64,000 nt of DNA, from NCBI GenBank assembly GCA_037447655.1, contig JBBHKE010002023.1, forward strand, positions 1-64,000. The letters run 5' to 3'. Positions 36,780-47,582 of this stretch are shown here, one piece after another; positions within the stretch are counted from its first letter, which is position 1; every line of letters starts with the position of its first letter. Origin of the DNA: Zygnema cylindricum (lineage: Eukaryota; Streptophyta; Zygnematophyceae; Zygnematales; Zygnemataceae). Position numbers and translations under genes: made by a program. Below the pieces are notes generated by a model. It worked only from the letters and a program-made list of their open reading frames with translations. It was not told where the DNA came from and ran no database searches.

Positions 36780-37108
36780 GGAGAGAGAGAGCGAGGGAGA
36801 GAGGAGAGATTGAGGGAGAGAGGAAGGAGAGAGAGGGAGGAGAGCGAGAGGGGGAGGAGAGACAGGGAGGAGAGAGAGGGAGGAGAGAGAAAGAGGAGAG
36901 AGAGATTTAGGGGGAGAGAGAGAGAGAGGAGAGAGGGAGGAGAGAGCGAGGGAGGAGAGAGAGAGAGGGAGGAGAGAGAGAGTGAAAGAGAGAGCGAGAG
37001 AGAGAGCAAGAGGAGAGAGAGAGGAGAGAGGGAGGAGAGAGCGAGGGAGGAGAGAGAGAGGGAGGAGAGAGAGAGTGAAAGAGAGAGCGAGAGAGAGAGC
37101 AAGAGAGA

Positions 37109-37157
<49 letters not shown>

Positions 37158-38893
37158 GAAAAGAAAAAGAAAAAAAAAACTTCTTAGTTTTTCCATCTTT
37201 TCTCTCCTAATTACCATTCTACCTTCGCTTCTCACTTGTAATAAATAAGATATTAGTTTCAACTTCAGTTACCAAAATTAAAACATAAATTAAAACACTT
37301 TTTTTTCTTTCTTTATTTTTTCTTTTTTTTCTTTTTTTCTTTTCTTCTTTTCTTTCTCTCAGGAGTGGGTCCTGCAACCACCATCATTCTAATATCACCC
37401 TATTTCCTGTGTAGAAATTCCCAATGAGGGAAAAAAAAAAAAAGGGAAACAAACATTTTCGAGAGAGCGCGACTTCTAAAAATAAAAGTAATGGAAAAAA
37501 AAAAAACGAGAAAAGAAAAGAAAATAAAATAAAACAAAAAACGAACCTTTTCGAGAGGGCGAGGAAAAAGGTCGTCTCGATAGTTTGGAGTCGACAAGAG
37601 GAGAGATTTGTCCAAAGACTCGAACAAACTGAAATAAAAAATATATATAAATAAATAAAAATAGTAAAAATAAAGTTCAGAAATCAAAACAAAAAAAAAT
37701 GGAAAGAGGGAAAAAAGAAAAAAAAAAGGAAAGGAAAAACAAAAACAGAAAAAAGTAAGGGAAAGGGAAAAAAAATGCAAATTTCTTGATGCTTTTTTTG
37801 AGAGGAAGAAAAAAAAAATGTCTCTTGCGTTTGTCGATTTTAATTTTTTTTATTGGGTAGATTTAAGTACTCATTTAGCACGGATTTAATGAAGTTTTTT
37901 AAACTTATTCCGCTTTTCAGTTTTTTTTTTTCCTTTCTTTCTCTTAAATCTCAGTCAATTTTTTTTGCTTAAGTTTTTAAGAAATGGATAATGATTCCTC
38001 CGAAATTTGAAAAAAAAAAAAAAATGAAACCCAGAAAAACTTTACTCTAAAATGAGAACCAATATATAAACAAATAAATAAAGTCCCATACCGAAAAAAT
38101 CAATAAAAAGAAACGTACGTTTACCTTCCATTTAGAGGAAAATAATTATAACAATAATAACGATAATCATAAAACAAAAATGAAAACAAATAAACAAACA
38201 AATTAACTACATAATCAAGCAAACAAATTAGTTATTTAATTATTTAATTCATTAATTCATTGATTTATTAATCTATTAATTCCTTAATTCATTAATTCGT
38301 TAATTCATTAATGTATTATTTTTTACCTTTTTAGAGAGGAATTGCTTTGGGTTTCAAAAGTTTCCAAAAATTGTAAACTGTAATATGTGAACCGGTCCAA
38401 AATGAAAAGACCCACCTGGGAGGAAAAGGAGAAAACATGAAAAAGACAAAAAAAAGTGATGTATTATCCAGGATTATTTCTCGATACTCGATAATGGGAA
38501 AAAAAAAAACATACATATTTATAAGTACATGTTTGTCCCTCGATACCCGATATTTTATCGATTTACAAATCGAGAGTGATATTCGATACAACAGCCATCG
38601 TAAAAATATATATAAAAAAAAAACACAAAAAATGAGATCAAATTATGGATCTCCACGATTCGTCGTATTGTCAACCGTCTGAAAACAAATGGTCATTAAA
38701 AGTACAAAAAGTTCAAAAAAACAAAAAAAAAACAAAAAAAAATTACAAAAAGTAAATAGTTATTGACTATCTAAAAGTCAAATGTGTCAAAATAATTGGA
38801 AACGCCATATACGGTACCCCGATACTGTACCCTTATTATTATTGAAAAAGCAATATAATATGCGTTTAATACGTGGTATCTATATATATATAG

Positions 38894-38964
<71 letters not shown>

Positions 38965-41900
38965 ACCACATATTAAACGCGTATTATATTGCTTTTCCGG
39001 TAATAATATGGGTATAGTATTGGGGTACCTTATATAGTATTTATAATGTACATATGATAATAGAAGTTCGTCCCAACATCAACGCATCCAAAAAAGTGGT
39101 TGTACGGAAAAAAAGGGGGAAAAAAAACGACAACAGAAAGGGCAAAGTAAAGTAGAGTAAAAAAAATAAACAAAAAGGTCAGAAGAGTCAAAAAAAGTCA
39201 ACGCAAGTCAACCCTCCGTACCTTCATATCGGTTTGGTGGGCGTAGGAATTCTCTCCTTTTTGGCTGCTGGTAATGGCCAGGATATTGGGGGAGTACAGC
39301 TGGAAATAGCCATAATATAGATAATTTAAATGGGTTTAAAAAAATGAGTTTAAAATGGGTTTAAATCAAATGGATTTAAAATGGGCTTTAAATGAACATA
39401 AGACGAGTGATATGGGTTTTACAATTGGGTAAAAAATGAGGGTGAAAAGGACAAAAACAGAAAAAAAAAACAAAAAAAAATAATAAAATAACAAAAAAGA
39501 AAAAACAGAAAAGACATAAACAAAACATAGACAAAAAAAAGAAAAAAAAAAAAAAAAACTCAAACAAAAGGCGACCTGAGAGTAGAGAGTGGCTGCCTGA
39601 CACGTGTCCACCATGAGAAGGAGATTTCCGTACCTGCACTTACCCCCACCCCCTCCCTCCTCTCCCTCCCTTTCCTCCTCAATAACTGCCTATCTCTCCT
39701 ATGAGAAAGAAGAGATTGAAAAAATAAGGAAAAAGAAAGAGGAAAAGAAAGGGAGAGAGAGTGAGAGAGGGATGAACAAGAAGAGACAAAGGAAGTTATT
39801 TATAAGATATATATATATGTACATATATATATCAAAAATAAAAAGGAAAGTTTACCTTTTCTTTTGATGCATTTCATGGAAAGTGGAAGCAAAATCTTGA
39901 CTTTGAATTTCCTCCACATCCTGAAAACCCAAAGTCGGAAAAAACTTAAAAAAAAGAGAACATTTTTTGCTTAAAAAATGCTCCTTTTCACACGAAATGG
40001 GGTCGCTTTTAAGAAATGATTTTTTCCACTAAATTTGAAGGATCCATTTACTTAATTTGATTTCTTCATTTGTTATTTCCTTCGCCTGAGGTACAAAGAT
40101 AATGACAATAGTGATGACAATTGGACATTGGACATGAAATGGAAGAAACTGAATATTGAAGAAAATTGTACATCATCAGAAATTTGAGCATCATAGTAAA
40201 AAAAAAAAAATCCGCATGAAAACATCAGAAATTGTACCTTAAGTAATTAATTCATATGAAACTCGAGACATTGCAGATGGAAGAACATTGTACACATCAG
40301 AAATTTGAGCATCATAAAAAGAAAATCAAAGACGGCACATAGAAACATTAAAAATTGTACATTGAATAGTTAATTTATATGGGACTTGGGACATTGGAAA
40401 AGGCGCATCTCACATCAATTAATGTTAATCACACATCAAAAAAGGCATTAAGCATACAACATCCGATATGCACATAAACAATTGCATATCACATCAACAT
40501 TCCGCATCAAACATTTCATATTCCATTCAACATTAAATATAGAATATTGGACATTGGACATAGTACAATGAGATTCACATTTGAAAATTGAACAATTCCA
40601 CATCGAACATTGAACACTGCACCCACATCGCATTAACATTGCACATGGCACATTGAACTTTACGGATTGACCATTGTCCACCGCATATTATTGAACATGA
40701 ACACTGAGCATGGAGCATTGAACATTGAATATTGAACAACAAAAATTGCACGTCAAACATCAACATTGAACAATGAACAATGAAAACTGATCATTGAATA
40801 TTGAACATTGAACAATGAAAAACGAAAATTGATTGAAGAATGAACATTCAACATTCAACATTGACGATTGAATATTGAACCACACAAGTTGCACAATTAA
40901 CATTGAATACGGGCATTGGCCATCCTGACGATGTCGATTAGGAAATTGCGTATCATACCCAAAGCCCAATAAATACCGTAATACTATATTGTTTTGAAAA
41001 GACAGAAGCACATCCCACAGCAAACCTCGCACAGTACACAACATGTAAACAAAAAGAAAAAAACGAAACATCGCACACTTCATATCACATCGCACGTCAA
41101 ACATCAAAACATAAACATTGCACATCAAACATAAACTATTGTGATTTATATTGAAAGTTGCACATTCCACATCTGAGGGCCCACATCACAGTTAGCACAT
41201 CCCACATATCACCACACATTTAGACATTGCACATCAAATCAAATATTAACCATCTCCCCCTCCCCTCCTCCCTCTCTCCCTCCCTCTCCCTCTCCCACGA
41301 ACTTGAGGAAACCGTCTCCCCCGTGGCCGGCTAAGTACACGAGGGCGGAACTCGAGGCGTCACTCATGAGTCTTTTCGCCCTCTCCCTCCCTCTCCCTCT
41401 CCTTCTCCCCCTACCTGGACCTTGAGAAAATCATCTCCCCCTCCCCAACCCTCTCTCTCTCTCTCTCCCTCCCTCTCCCCCTACCTGGAACTTGAGGAAA
41501 CCGTCTCCCCCATGACCCGATAAGTAGACGAGGACAGAACTCGAGGCGTCACTCATGAGTCTTTTTGACCTCGGGACGGAGGGATCGTGACGTCCCGTCA
41601 ACACTCGCAAAAAAATTTCCACCGTCACTTCGGCTCCTCGGTAATCGACCTGTTTTATGTTCGATTTAGTTTGGTTCAATATATTTTTGTTTGGTTTGAT
41701 TTTTTTGATTCAATTTTTTTTCGTTCGATGTTTTAAGTTCGATTTTCTTGGTTTTGGTTCGAATTTTTGGTTTGCGACAAACTAACTCAGTTTATATATA
41801 ACATATAATACATATAACATATAATGTATAATATATAATAATAACATATAATATATATTATATATATGATATATATACCTAAGCAATAATTTGCATTGCC

Positions 41901-42230
41901 AAAATAATTAAATGAAAACATGAATATCGATTAAACAAACAAACATAAAAATAATGAACCAAAGGAGACCAATTGAACGAAAAAAGAAGCAACAAATTAA
42001 ACTAAAGGGCAAAGTGAATCAAAACGAAATCAATTAAATGAAAACAAGAAGAAAGACCGATTAAACAAAAATCTCAAATAATTTGAATCAAACTAGAACA
42101 ATAAACCAAAACCGGCAACATCGATTCAAAAAACTTCCAATTGAATCCAAAACCACGATGTTATGGATTATATATTATATATATTCTATATTATACATTA
42201 ACATATTAAAATAATTTTTATTTCATTGAT

Positions 42231-42304
<74 letters not shown>

Positions 42305-43232
42305 ATCTATCTATTATGTAATACATGATATATTTGGTAAAGTATCCATGATGAGCGAAAGCTGTTTTCCAAATCTCAAGAAAACAAAAAAAAGAACCAT
42401 TCTTTTTATAAGTTACACAATTCTAAAATTTCTCTCACGATCAAACATGCCCTTCCAAAAAAAAAAAAACAAAAAAAAAACCCAAAAAAAACAAAAAAAG
42501 GGAAAAAATTCCATCAATTCCTTCAACCTGAAACTGAACCAATTAAACCCCAAAAAACCAAAAAAAACCCAAAAAAATCCAAAAAAAAACCCAAAAAAAA
42601 ACCACGAAAAAAACCCTGAGGACCGCCAACTGACTCTGTTGCAGGTAACGGATCCACGTACCTCGACCGTATCTCCGTACAAATTTAGTTTATGATCCAA
42701 ACTGTTAAAAACTTGCGACGGAAACGGATTCCGTGGGTTACATGCGATGTCGTCGGGAAGCATTAAAATAATGTGGTCGTCGGGAACTCCAAAACGTCGA
42801 ACAGTTCTAAAAAATAACCCAATATTTTTACAAGTTTAGTCCACATTCTATGTAGTTTCATATTTTGTGACATACTTTTACATATATTTCCATGTACTCT
42901 TACATGATTTTACATATTTCTACATTTTCTCTTACATGTTTTTATATGGTTTTGCATGTTTAAACATGTTTGATATGATATTTACATGTTGTTACGTGGT
43001 TTTTTGCATGTTTTTACATGATTTGACATATATTTACATGTTTTTTCGTATTACTACAGGTTGTTTTACATTTCCGCATTCTTTTTTAGATATTTTTCAG
43101 CTATTTTTCAATAATTTTTCGAGTTTTTGTCAGATTTTGTAAGTTTTCTGTCAATTTTTTTTTCAATGTTCCTCTAATTTTTTTTTCAATTTGTTTTCAA
43201 AAAAAATAAAAAATGTTTATATATATACACAC

Positions 43233-43291
<59 letters not shown>

Positions 43292-45245
43292 TGCATATAC
43301 ATATAGATATACATATACAAATACATACAAACACATAAATATATATATTTATATATATAATTATATAATTTAAGTTTTATAAAGTTTCTAATGGTTAAAA
43401 TTTTTGCAGGTTTTTTTGAGGTGGATTTTTGGTTCAAGTATTTTTTTTACATAAAGTATTTTTAATTTTTGGAACAAAGTTATAAGCTCTTAAAAAAAAA
43501 TACAACACTGTTTTTATTCCTTCTTTTTTCAGTGTGACTGAAAGAATAGGTAAAAATAGACTGAGGGAGAGGGAGAGGGAGAGGGAGGAGAGAGAGGGAG
43601 ACGGAGAGGGAAAGGGAGAGGGAAAGGGAGGGAGAGAGAGGGAGACGGAAACGAAGAGAGAGAGGGAGACGGAAAGGGAGAGAGAGGGAGACAGAAAGGG
43701 AGAGAGAGGGAGACAGAGAGGGAGAGAGAGGGAGACGGAAAGGGAAGGAGAGGTAGACGGAAAGGGAGAGAGAAAAGTATAATAGAAGATATCACAAAAC
43801 CTTTGACAAAAGCTAAAACACAAAGGAATATTCCACAAAAAAAATAAAAAATATAAGAAATAAAAAAATAAGAAATACCGGTAAATCGAAAGAGTGTTCG
43901 CGATATGGCGGTAGTTGAACCTGCCCGAAGAAAAAAAAAAAGGGGGGGGAGGGGAGGGAAAGGAGAGGGAGAGGGGGAGGGGGAGGGAGAGGAAAGGGAG
44001 GGGAGAGGGAGAGGGAGAGGGAGAGGAAAGGGAGAGGGAGAGGGAGAGGAAAGGGAGAGGAGAGGGGAGAAGGAGGAGAGGGGGGAGGAGGAGAGGAGAG
44101 GGCAGTTTAAACAAAACATTGTAGGACAACAAGGATTAAAAAAAAACCTGAAACTGTAAAAATAAGGGTTGTCAAATTATGATAAAAAAAAAATTTATGT
44201 TTGATATAAAAAAGACAAAAAACTAAAAAACTGACATTAAAAAATAAATATTTATAATCGTATTCCTCCCCTCTCTCTCTCTCACATTCCCTCTCCCTCC
44301 TCTCGACTCTCCCACCCAGCTCCTTTGCCCCCATTCCTTTTCCCACCTCTCTCTTCCTCTCTACTCCCCCTGTCTACCTCCCCTCTCCCTCCCCTCCAAT
44401 TCATCTCCTCTCTCCATTCCCCTCACCCCCATCCCATTCTCTCGCCCTCCCCTCTCCCTCTCCCTCTCCTTCTCCCCTCTCCCCTCTCCCCTCTCCCCTC
44501 TCCCCCTCTCCCCTCTCCCCACTCCCTCTCCCTCTCCTTCTACCCTCTCCCCTCTCCCCACTCCCTCTCCCTCTCCCTCTCCCTCTCCCTCTCCCTCTCC
44601 CTCTCCTCTCCCTCTCCCCTCCCCTCCCCTCCCCTCTCCCTCCGCTCTCCCTCTCCCTTTCCTCTCCCTCTCCCTCTCCTCTCCCTCTCCCTCCCCCCCC
44701 TCTCCCTCTCCCTCCCCCCCCTCTCCCCTCCCCCCCCCCTCCTTCCCCTCCTCTCCCATCCCCTCCCCTCCCCTCTTCCTCCCCCCCCATTCCCTTCCCC
44801 TCCTCTTTCCCTTTCCTCCCTCCTCTCCCTCCCCCTTTCCTCTCCCTCCTCCCTTTCCTCTCCCTCTCCCTCTCCCCCTCCCTCCTCTCCCCTCTCCCCT
44901 CCCTCCTCTCCCTCTCCCCCTCCCCTCCTCTCCCTCTCCCCTCCCTCCCTCTCCCTCTCCCCTCCCTCCTCTCCCTCTCCCCTCCCTCCTCTCCCTCTCC
45001 CCTCCCTCCTCTCCCTCTCCCCCTCCCTCCCCCCCCCCCCCCCACCATGTCCTAGAAGTGGCCGCCAGAACCGCCCAAGTGCTCCCCCCTGGAGAGGCGG
45101 AAGGGGGGGGAGAGAGACTCTCTCCCTCTCTCCCTCCCCCCCCCCCATCCCTCCCTCTCCCTCCCCCCTTGGTGGCAATGGCAGGGAGGGGGAGAGGGAG
45201 GAGGAGAGGGAGGAGGAGGAGAGGGAGAAGGGAAAGGCGGATCAT
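36133..45245 (-). CDS. GPI8: GPI-anchor transamidase catalytic subunit (GPI8 / PIG-K)
   Basis: Ten minus-strand exons join in phase to 473 codons: 45245-45046, 43920-43879, 42806-42662, 41649-41485, 39920-39856, 39633-39576, 39299-39222, 38415-38327, 37628-37547, 36630-36133. GPI8 is the C13-family cysteine protease of the ER transamidase that cleaves proproteins and attaches the GPI anchor. Conserved blocks appear in order: [18 protein letters not shown], then [13 protein letters not shown], then [27 protein letters not shown] (catalytic His175), [13 protein letters not shown] (catalytic Cys217), [31 protein letters not shown] and [11 protein letters not shown]. An N-terminal Leu/Pro-rich signal peptide and a C-terminal membrane segment ([16 protein letters not shown]) fit the known topology. 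About 110 Lys/Asn/Glu-rich residues between the protease core and the membrane segment are unusual. Every intron obeys GT-AG. Confidence 0.93.
36655..37160. repeat. (AT)n-(GA)n composite microsatellite, GPI8 intron 9
   Basis: tatata run (36657-36702) followed by about 450 bp of gagaga/gggaga. In GPI8 sense this is a pyrimidine tract upstream of the exon 10 acceptor. Long frames across it are not genes. Confidence 0.9.
38813..39029. repeat. Inverted repeat with a (TA)n(GA)n core, GPI8 intron 7
   Basis: Arms 38813-38878 and 38964-39029 are reverse complements with few mismatches (both carry ggtacc at the outer end, gcaatataata internally and a taccac/gtggta inner end). The core between them is a microsatellite. 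It looks like a MITE or foldback element whose loop has become a microsatellite. Confidence 0.8.
40100..41230. repeat. acattgaac minisatellite, GPI8 intron 4
   Basis: Dozens of imperfect copies of attgaacattg / cacatcaaacat units, densest at 40440-40900. No coding content. Confidence 0.8.
41299..41442 (-). pseudogene. Two partial duplicates of GPI8 exon 4 inside intron 4
   Basis: The copy at about 41380-41299 encodes [20 protein letters not shown], the catalytic-His block, with several silent changes and Ser/Val-to-Ala replacements, but lacks the donor GT. A shorter copy at 41442-41413 encodes GGDDFLKVQ and keeps a GTAGGGGG donor. Both are embedded in CT/GA microsatellite. Confidence 0.85.
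42236..42312. repeat. (AT)n microsatellite, GPI8 intron 3
   Basis: About 33 uninterrupted AT units, then a short (ATCT)n run. Confidence 0.95.
42860..43080. repeat. tttttacatg minisatellite, GPI8 intron 2
   Basis: Around fifteen imperfect copies of a 10-14 bp unit, ttttacatg(t/a)t, just upstream (plus coordinates above) of exon 3. Confidence 0.75.
43217..43290. repeat. (AT)n-(GA)n composite microsatellite, GPI8 intron 2
   Basis: atatat run followed directly by about 18 GA units, like the composites at 36657-37160 and 38880-38963. Confidence 0.9.
43558..43775. repeat. GA-rich microsatellite, GPI8 intron 2
   Basis: gggaga/gacgga units on the plus strand, about 220 bp. Confidence 0.9.
43930..44102. 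repeat. Purine tract adjoining the GPI8 exon 2 acceptor
   Basis: gagggag units on the plus strand. In GPI8 sense this is a very long polypyrimidine tract ending at the exon 2 acceptor (43921). Confidence 0.9.
44268..45043. repeat. CT/C-rich tract following the GPI8 exon 1 donor
   Basis: About 775 bp of ccctct, ctcccc and C runs. In GPI8 sense it is a purine tract beginning at the exon 1 donor (GTGGGGG). Frames of 200-330 codons across it, on both strands, are composition artefacts. Confidence 0.9.
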
Positions 45246-45249
45246 CTCT

Positions 45250-45277
45250 TTTTCTTTTTTTTTCTTTTATCTTTTGT

Positions 45278-45312
<35 letters not shown>

Positions 45313-45440
45313 GTTTGGCGTTTTCTCTTCTTCTTTCTTTTTTTTTTTTTCCTTTGTTTTTTTTTTTCTGGTTACTTTTTTTTTTTGCTTGTTCGTTTTT
45401 TAGTTTTATTTTTTTTTCTTTTAAATCTGTTGGTTTTTTC
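45250..45440. repeat. T-rich homopolymer stretch upstream of GPI8
   Basis: Several T runs of 9 to about 35 bases directly 5' of the GPI8 start (A-rich in gene sense). Confidence 0.85.
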
Positions 45441-45582
45441 TTTTAACCCTAGGAGGTAAAAAAAATAAAAAAATGCTGCCACAAATAGATTTAGGGTTCG
45501 GAAATAGTGTGGATTCTTCCCCGAGTCCGTGACGGACAGTTTGACGTGCCATAGCAATTGAAAATTTAGCGTGCATAGTTTT

Positions 45583-45742
45583 TTAGTGCGCACTGAATTA
45601 ATTTAGTGCGCACTGTTTAATTTTAGTGCGATATGTAGTGCGGTTCTAATCAACAACAGGATAGGTTCAGACCGACGGACGCACGCTCAGCATATATTTT
45701 TTAGTGCGCACTAGAATGGTTTAGTGCGATTTTCAGTGCGAA
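45583..45742. repeat. tttagtgcgcact repeat cluster
   Basis: Six or so copies of ttagtgcg(cact), three with the full palindrome agtgcgcact, within 160 bp upstream of GPI8. Confidence 0.75.
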
Positions 45743-45863
45743 ACATAAACCTTTCTTTTTTTTTTGAAGGGTACAAAAAGAATGACAAACTGTAATAAGT
45801 CCCACAGAACGGGTAACTACAGAACTGATAGCGACAGAACTATAAAGATCCAACGGTCAGATG

Positions 45864-45900
45864 TGACGTCATCAGGTGAATCAGGTGAATGACGTCATCA
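45864..45900 (-). promoter_or_regulatory. Pair of TGACGTCA (bZIP-type) sites upstream of GPI8
   Basis: tgacgtcatca occurs at 45864-45874 and again at 45890-45900. TGACGTCA is the palindromic site bound by TGA/CREB-class bZIP factors. They lie about 620 bp from the GPI8 start. A regulatory role is inference. Confidence 0.4.
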
Positions 45901-45978
45901 TTACAGCTAATTTCAAACTAGGATGGAAAACCCTTCGCTCACAACTTGCTCACAAACTCAACACAGAGCTGACCTGAC

Positions 45979-46150
45979 GCCTAGGATACTAATGCCTCAA
46001 AAGATTCATAATTTAATTTTTGCCTAGGATACTAATGCCTCAAAAGATTCATAATTTAATTTTTGCCTAGGATACTAATGCCTCAAAAGATTCATAATTT
46101 AATTTTTGCCTAGGATACTAATGCCTCATAAGTTTTATGATTGAATTTCT
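45979..46150. repeat. 43-bp tandem repeat, four copies
   Basis: Units start gcctaggatactaatgcctc at 45979, 46022, 46065 and 46108. The first three are identical; the fourth is diverged in its second half. Confidence 0.95.
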
Positions 46151-47582
46151 AACAGTGGAGTTTGATCCAACTTTTTCCACTAAGAACGAGTTTATTGCAC
46201 GATCATTTCAAGAGGGGCATCAGTCGATAGTGATCTTAGTATCTCCAAAAAACCTGTTGTAGTGCTTTTTTCAGTCACATTATTGTCGAAGGTTTGTTCA
46301 CTTGTTGCAATACAACATGCTTAAGCAATTCAACAATATCTCAAGTATTCCCTCCCCTATAATCTTTGCGTATTTTCTTTGTAAGTTGAACTTTCGTACA
46401 ACTCAATCTTCTTGTTGTGACATTGCCCAATCGTACGAATACAGGCTATTACAAATACACACTAGTTGAATAATTTATTGCGTGAAGAGAGACGAAAACT
46501 CTATATGTGGTGACGACCCACTAGATGGGTGGACTTATGTATATACAAAGGGCGGCGCGGCTTCCAATCAGCTAATACCATTATAATAAGCCTCGTAACC
46601 GTTATTACAAAGTGAACTATGACATAAAAGCCCATGGATTGTTTCATGTGGTAAATGTTCCTACATAAAATGTTGTGTGGCGCCTTTTCTTATGTTTAAA
46701 AACTTTGTTGCATAAGATATAGTTAGAGGCCAACGGCTCTTCTATAACTTGGATGGGTAACCGACGCCCAAAACATCATAGGTTCGGCAACTTGTAACAT
46801 TTGTCATATCACTCGCAGTATACCGGGCATCGGTGGCATTAACCAATTGTACATCACACATAGGACCGTTTTTATACACCAACCATCAACTATTTTACAA
46901 CCTTAACTATCAGAGCTAGTAATGAGGGGTTTAATTTAATTATATACTTTATTGATGCATATCATATGAGATTGATTGACGCTCGATATGGCGATGGACA
47001 ATTGAAACATATACACAAAGTTTGCGATTTGTACATTTACCTGAGTCTAGGCGCATAGGTTAACACTAGTATCGCCCACTTAACATTTAACAACTAACGC
47101 CAAAGTAGTTAGTATTGTTAACAATCCGTTGAAATTAGCCACATCATATTATGTATTTTCACAAGGGTCACTATAGGCCATCAAGTTTTAATACTAATAT
47201 TAACATTAATCGCCATGCATTTGAATTACTATTGTTGTTCATTTGTAGCCAAAAGACGATAGTCGATTCTTTGTTTTTCTTGACATACTGATAACCAATA
47301 TATATTGGTCCGCTATATCGATAACACAATTATTGGGATGAAAATCGGTATATCACGATAAAAAACCGATAAACATCGGGCCCGATAATTATCAACCATA
47401 ATTGAACGATTATGAGAGTATGTTTTGAATGTTTTGTATGGAAGTACGTAACACATAGTCATAAGTGGCATACCGCACTATAAAATATATAAAATACAAT
47501 ACATAACAATATAAAGTACTATGATATATTATTCTATATTTTGTACACTTATCGGCGATTTGTTGATTTTGTCACTATTTAC
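46151..47582. other. No gene recognised
   Basis: Unique AT-rich sequence with short palindromes around 47280-47400 (gataatcgg/ccgataaa types). No coding exon is supported. Confidence 0.4.

Noticed and set aside
36621-37262. 213-codon minus frame of Ser/Leu/Pro
   Set aside because: (GA)n microsatellite inside GPI8 intron 9.
43434-44132. 232-codon minus frame
   Set aside because: Only 43920-43879 is coding (GPI8 exon 2); the rest is intron and microsatellite read through.
44325-45311. 328-codon plus-strand frame and several 200-codon minus frames
   Set aside because: Simple-repeat translation. Only the short piece 45245-45046 on the minus strand is real, as GPI8 exon 1.
45979-46150. CRISPR-like array
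   Set aside because: Contiguous tandem units with no spacers in a eukaryotic genome.
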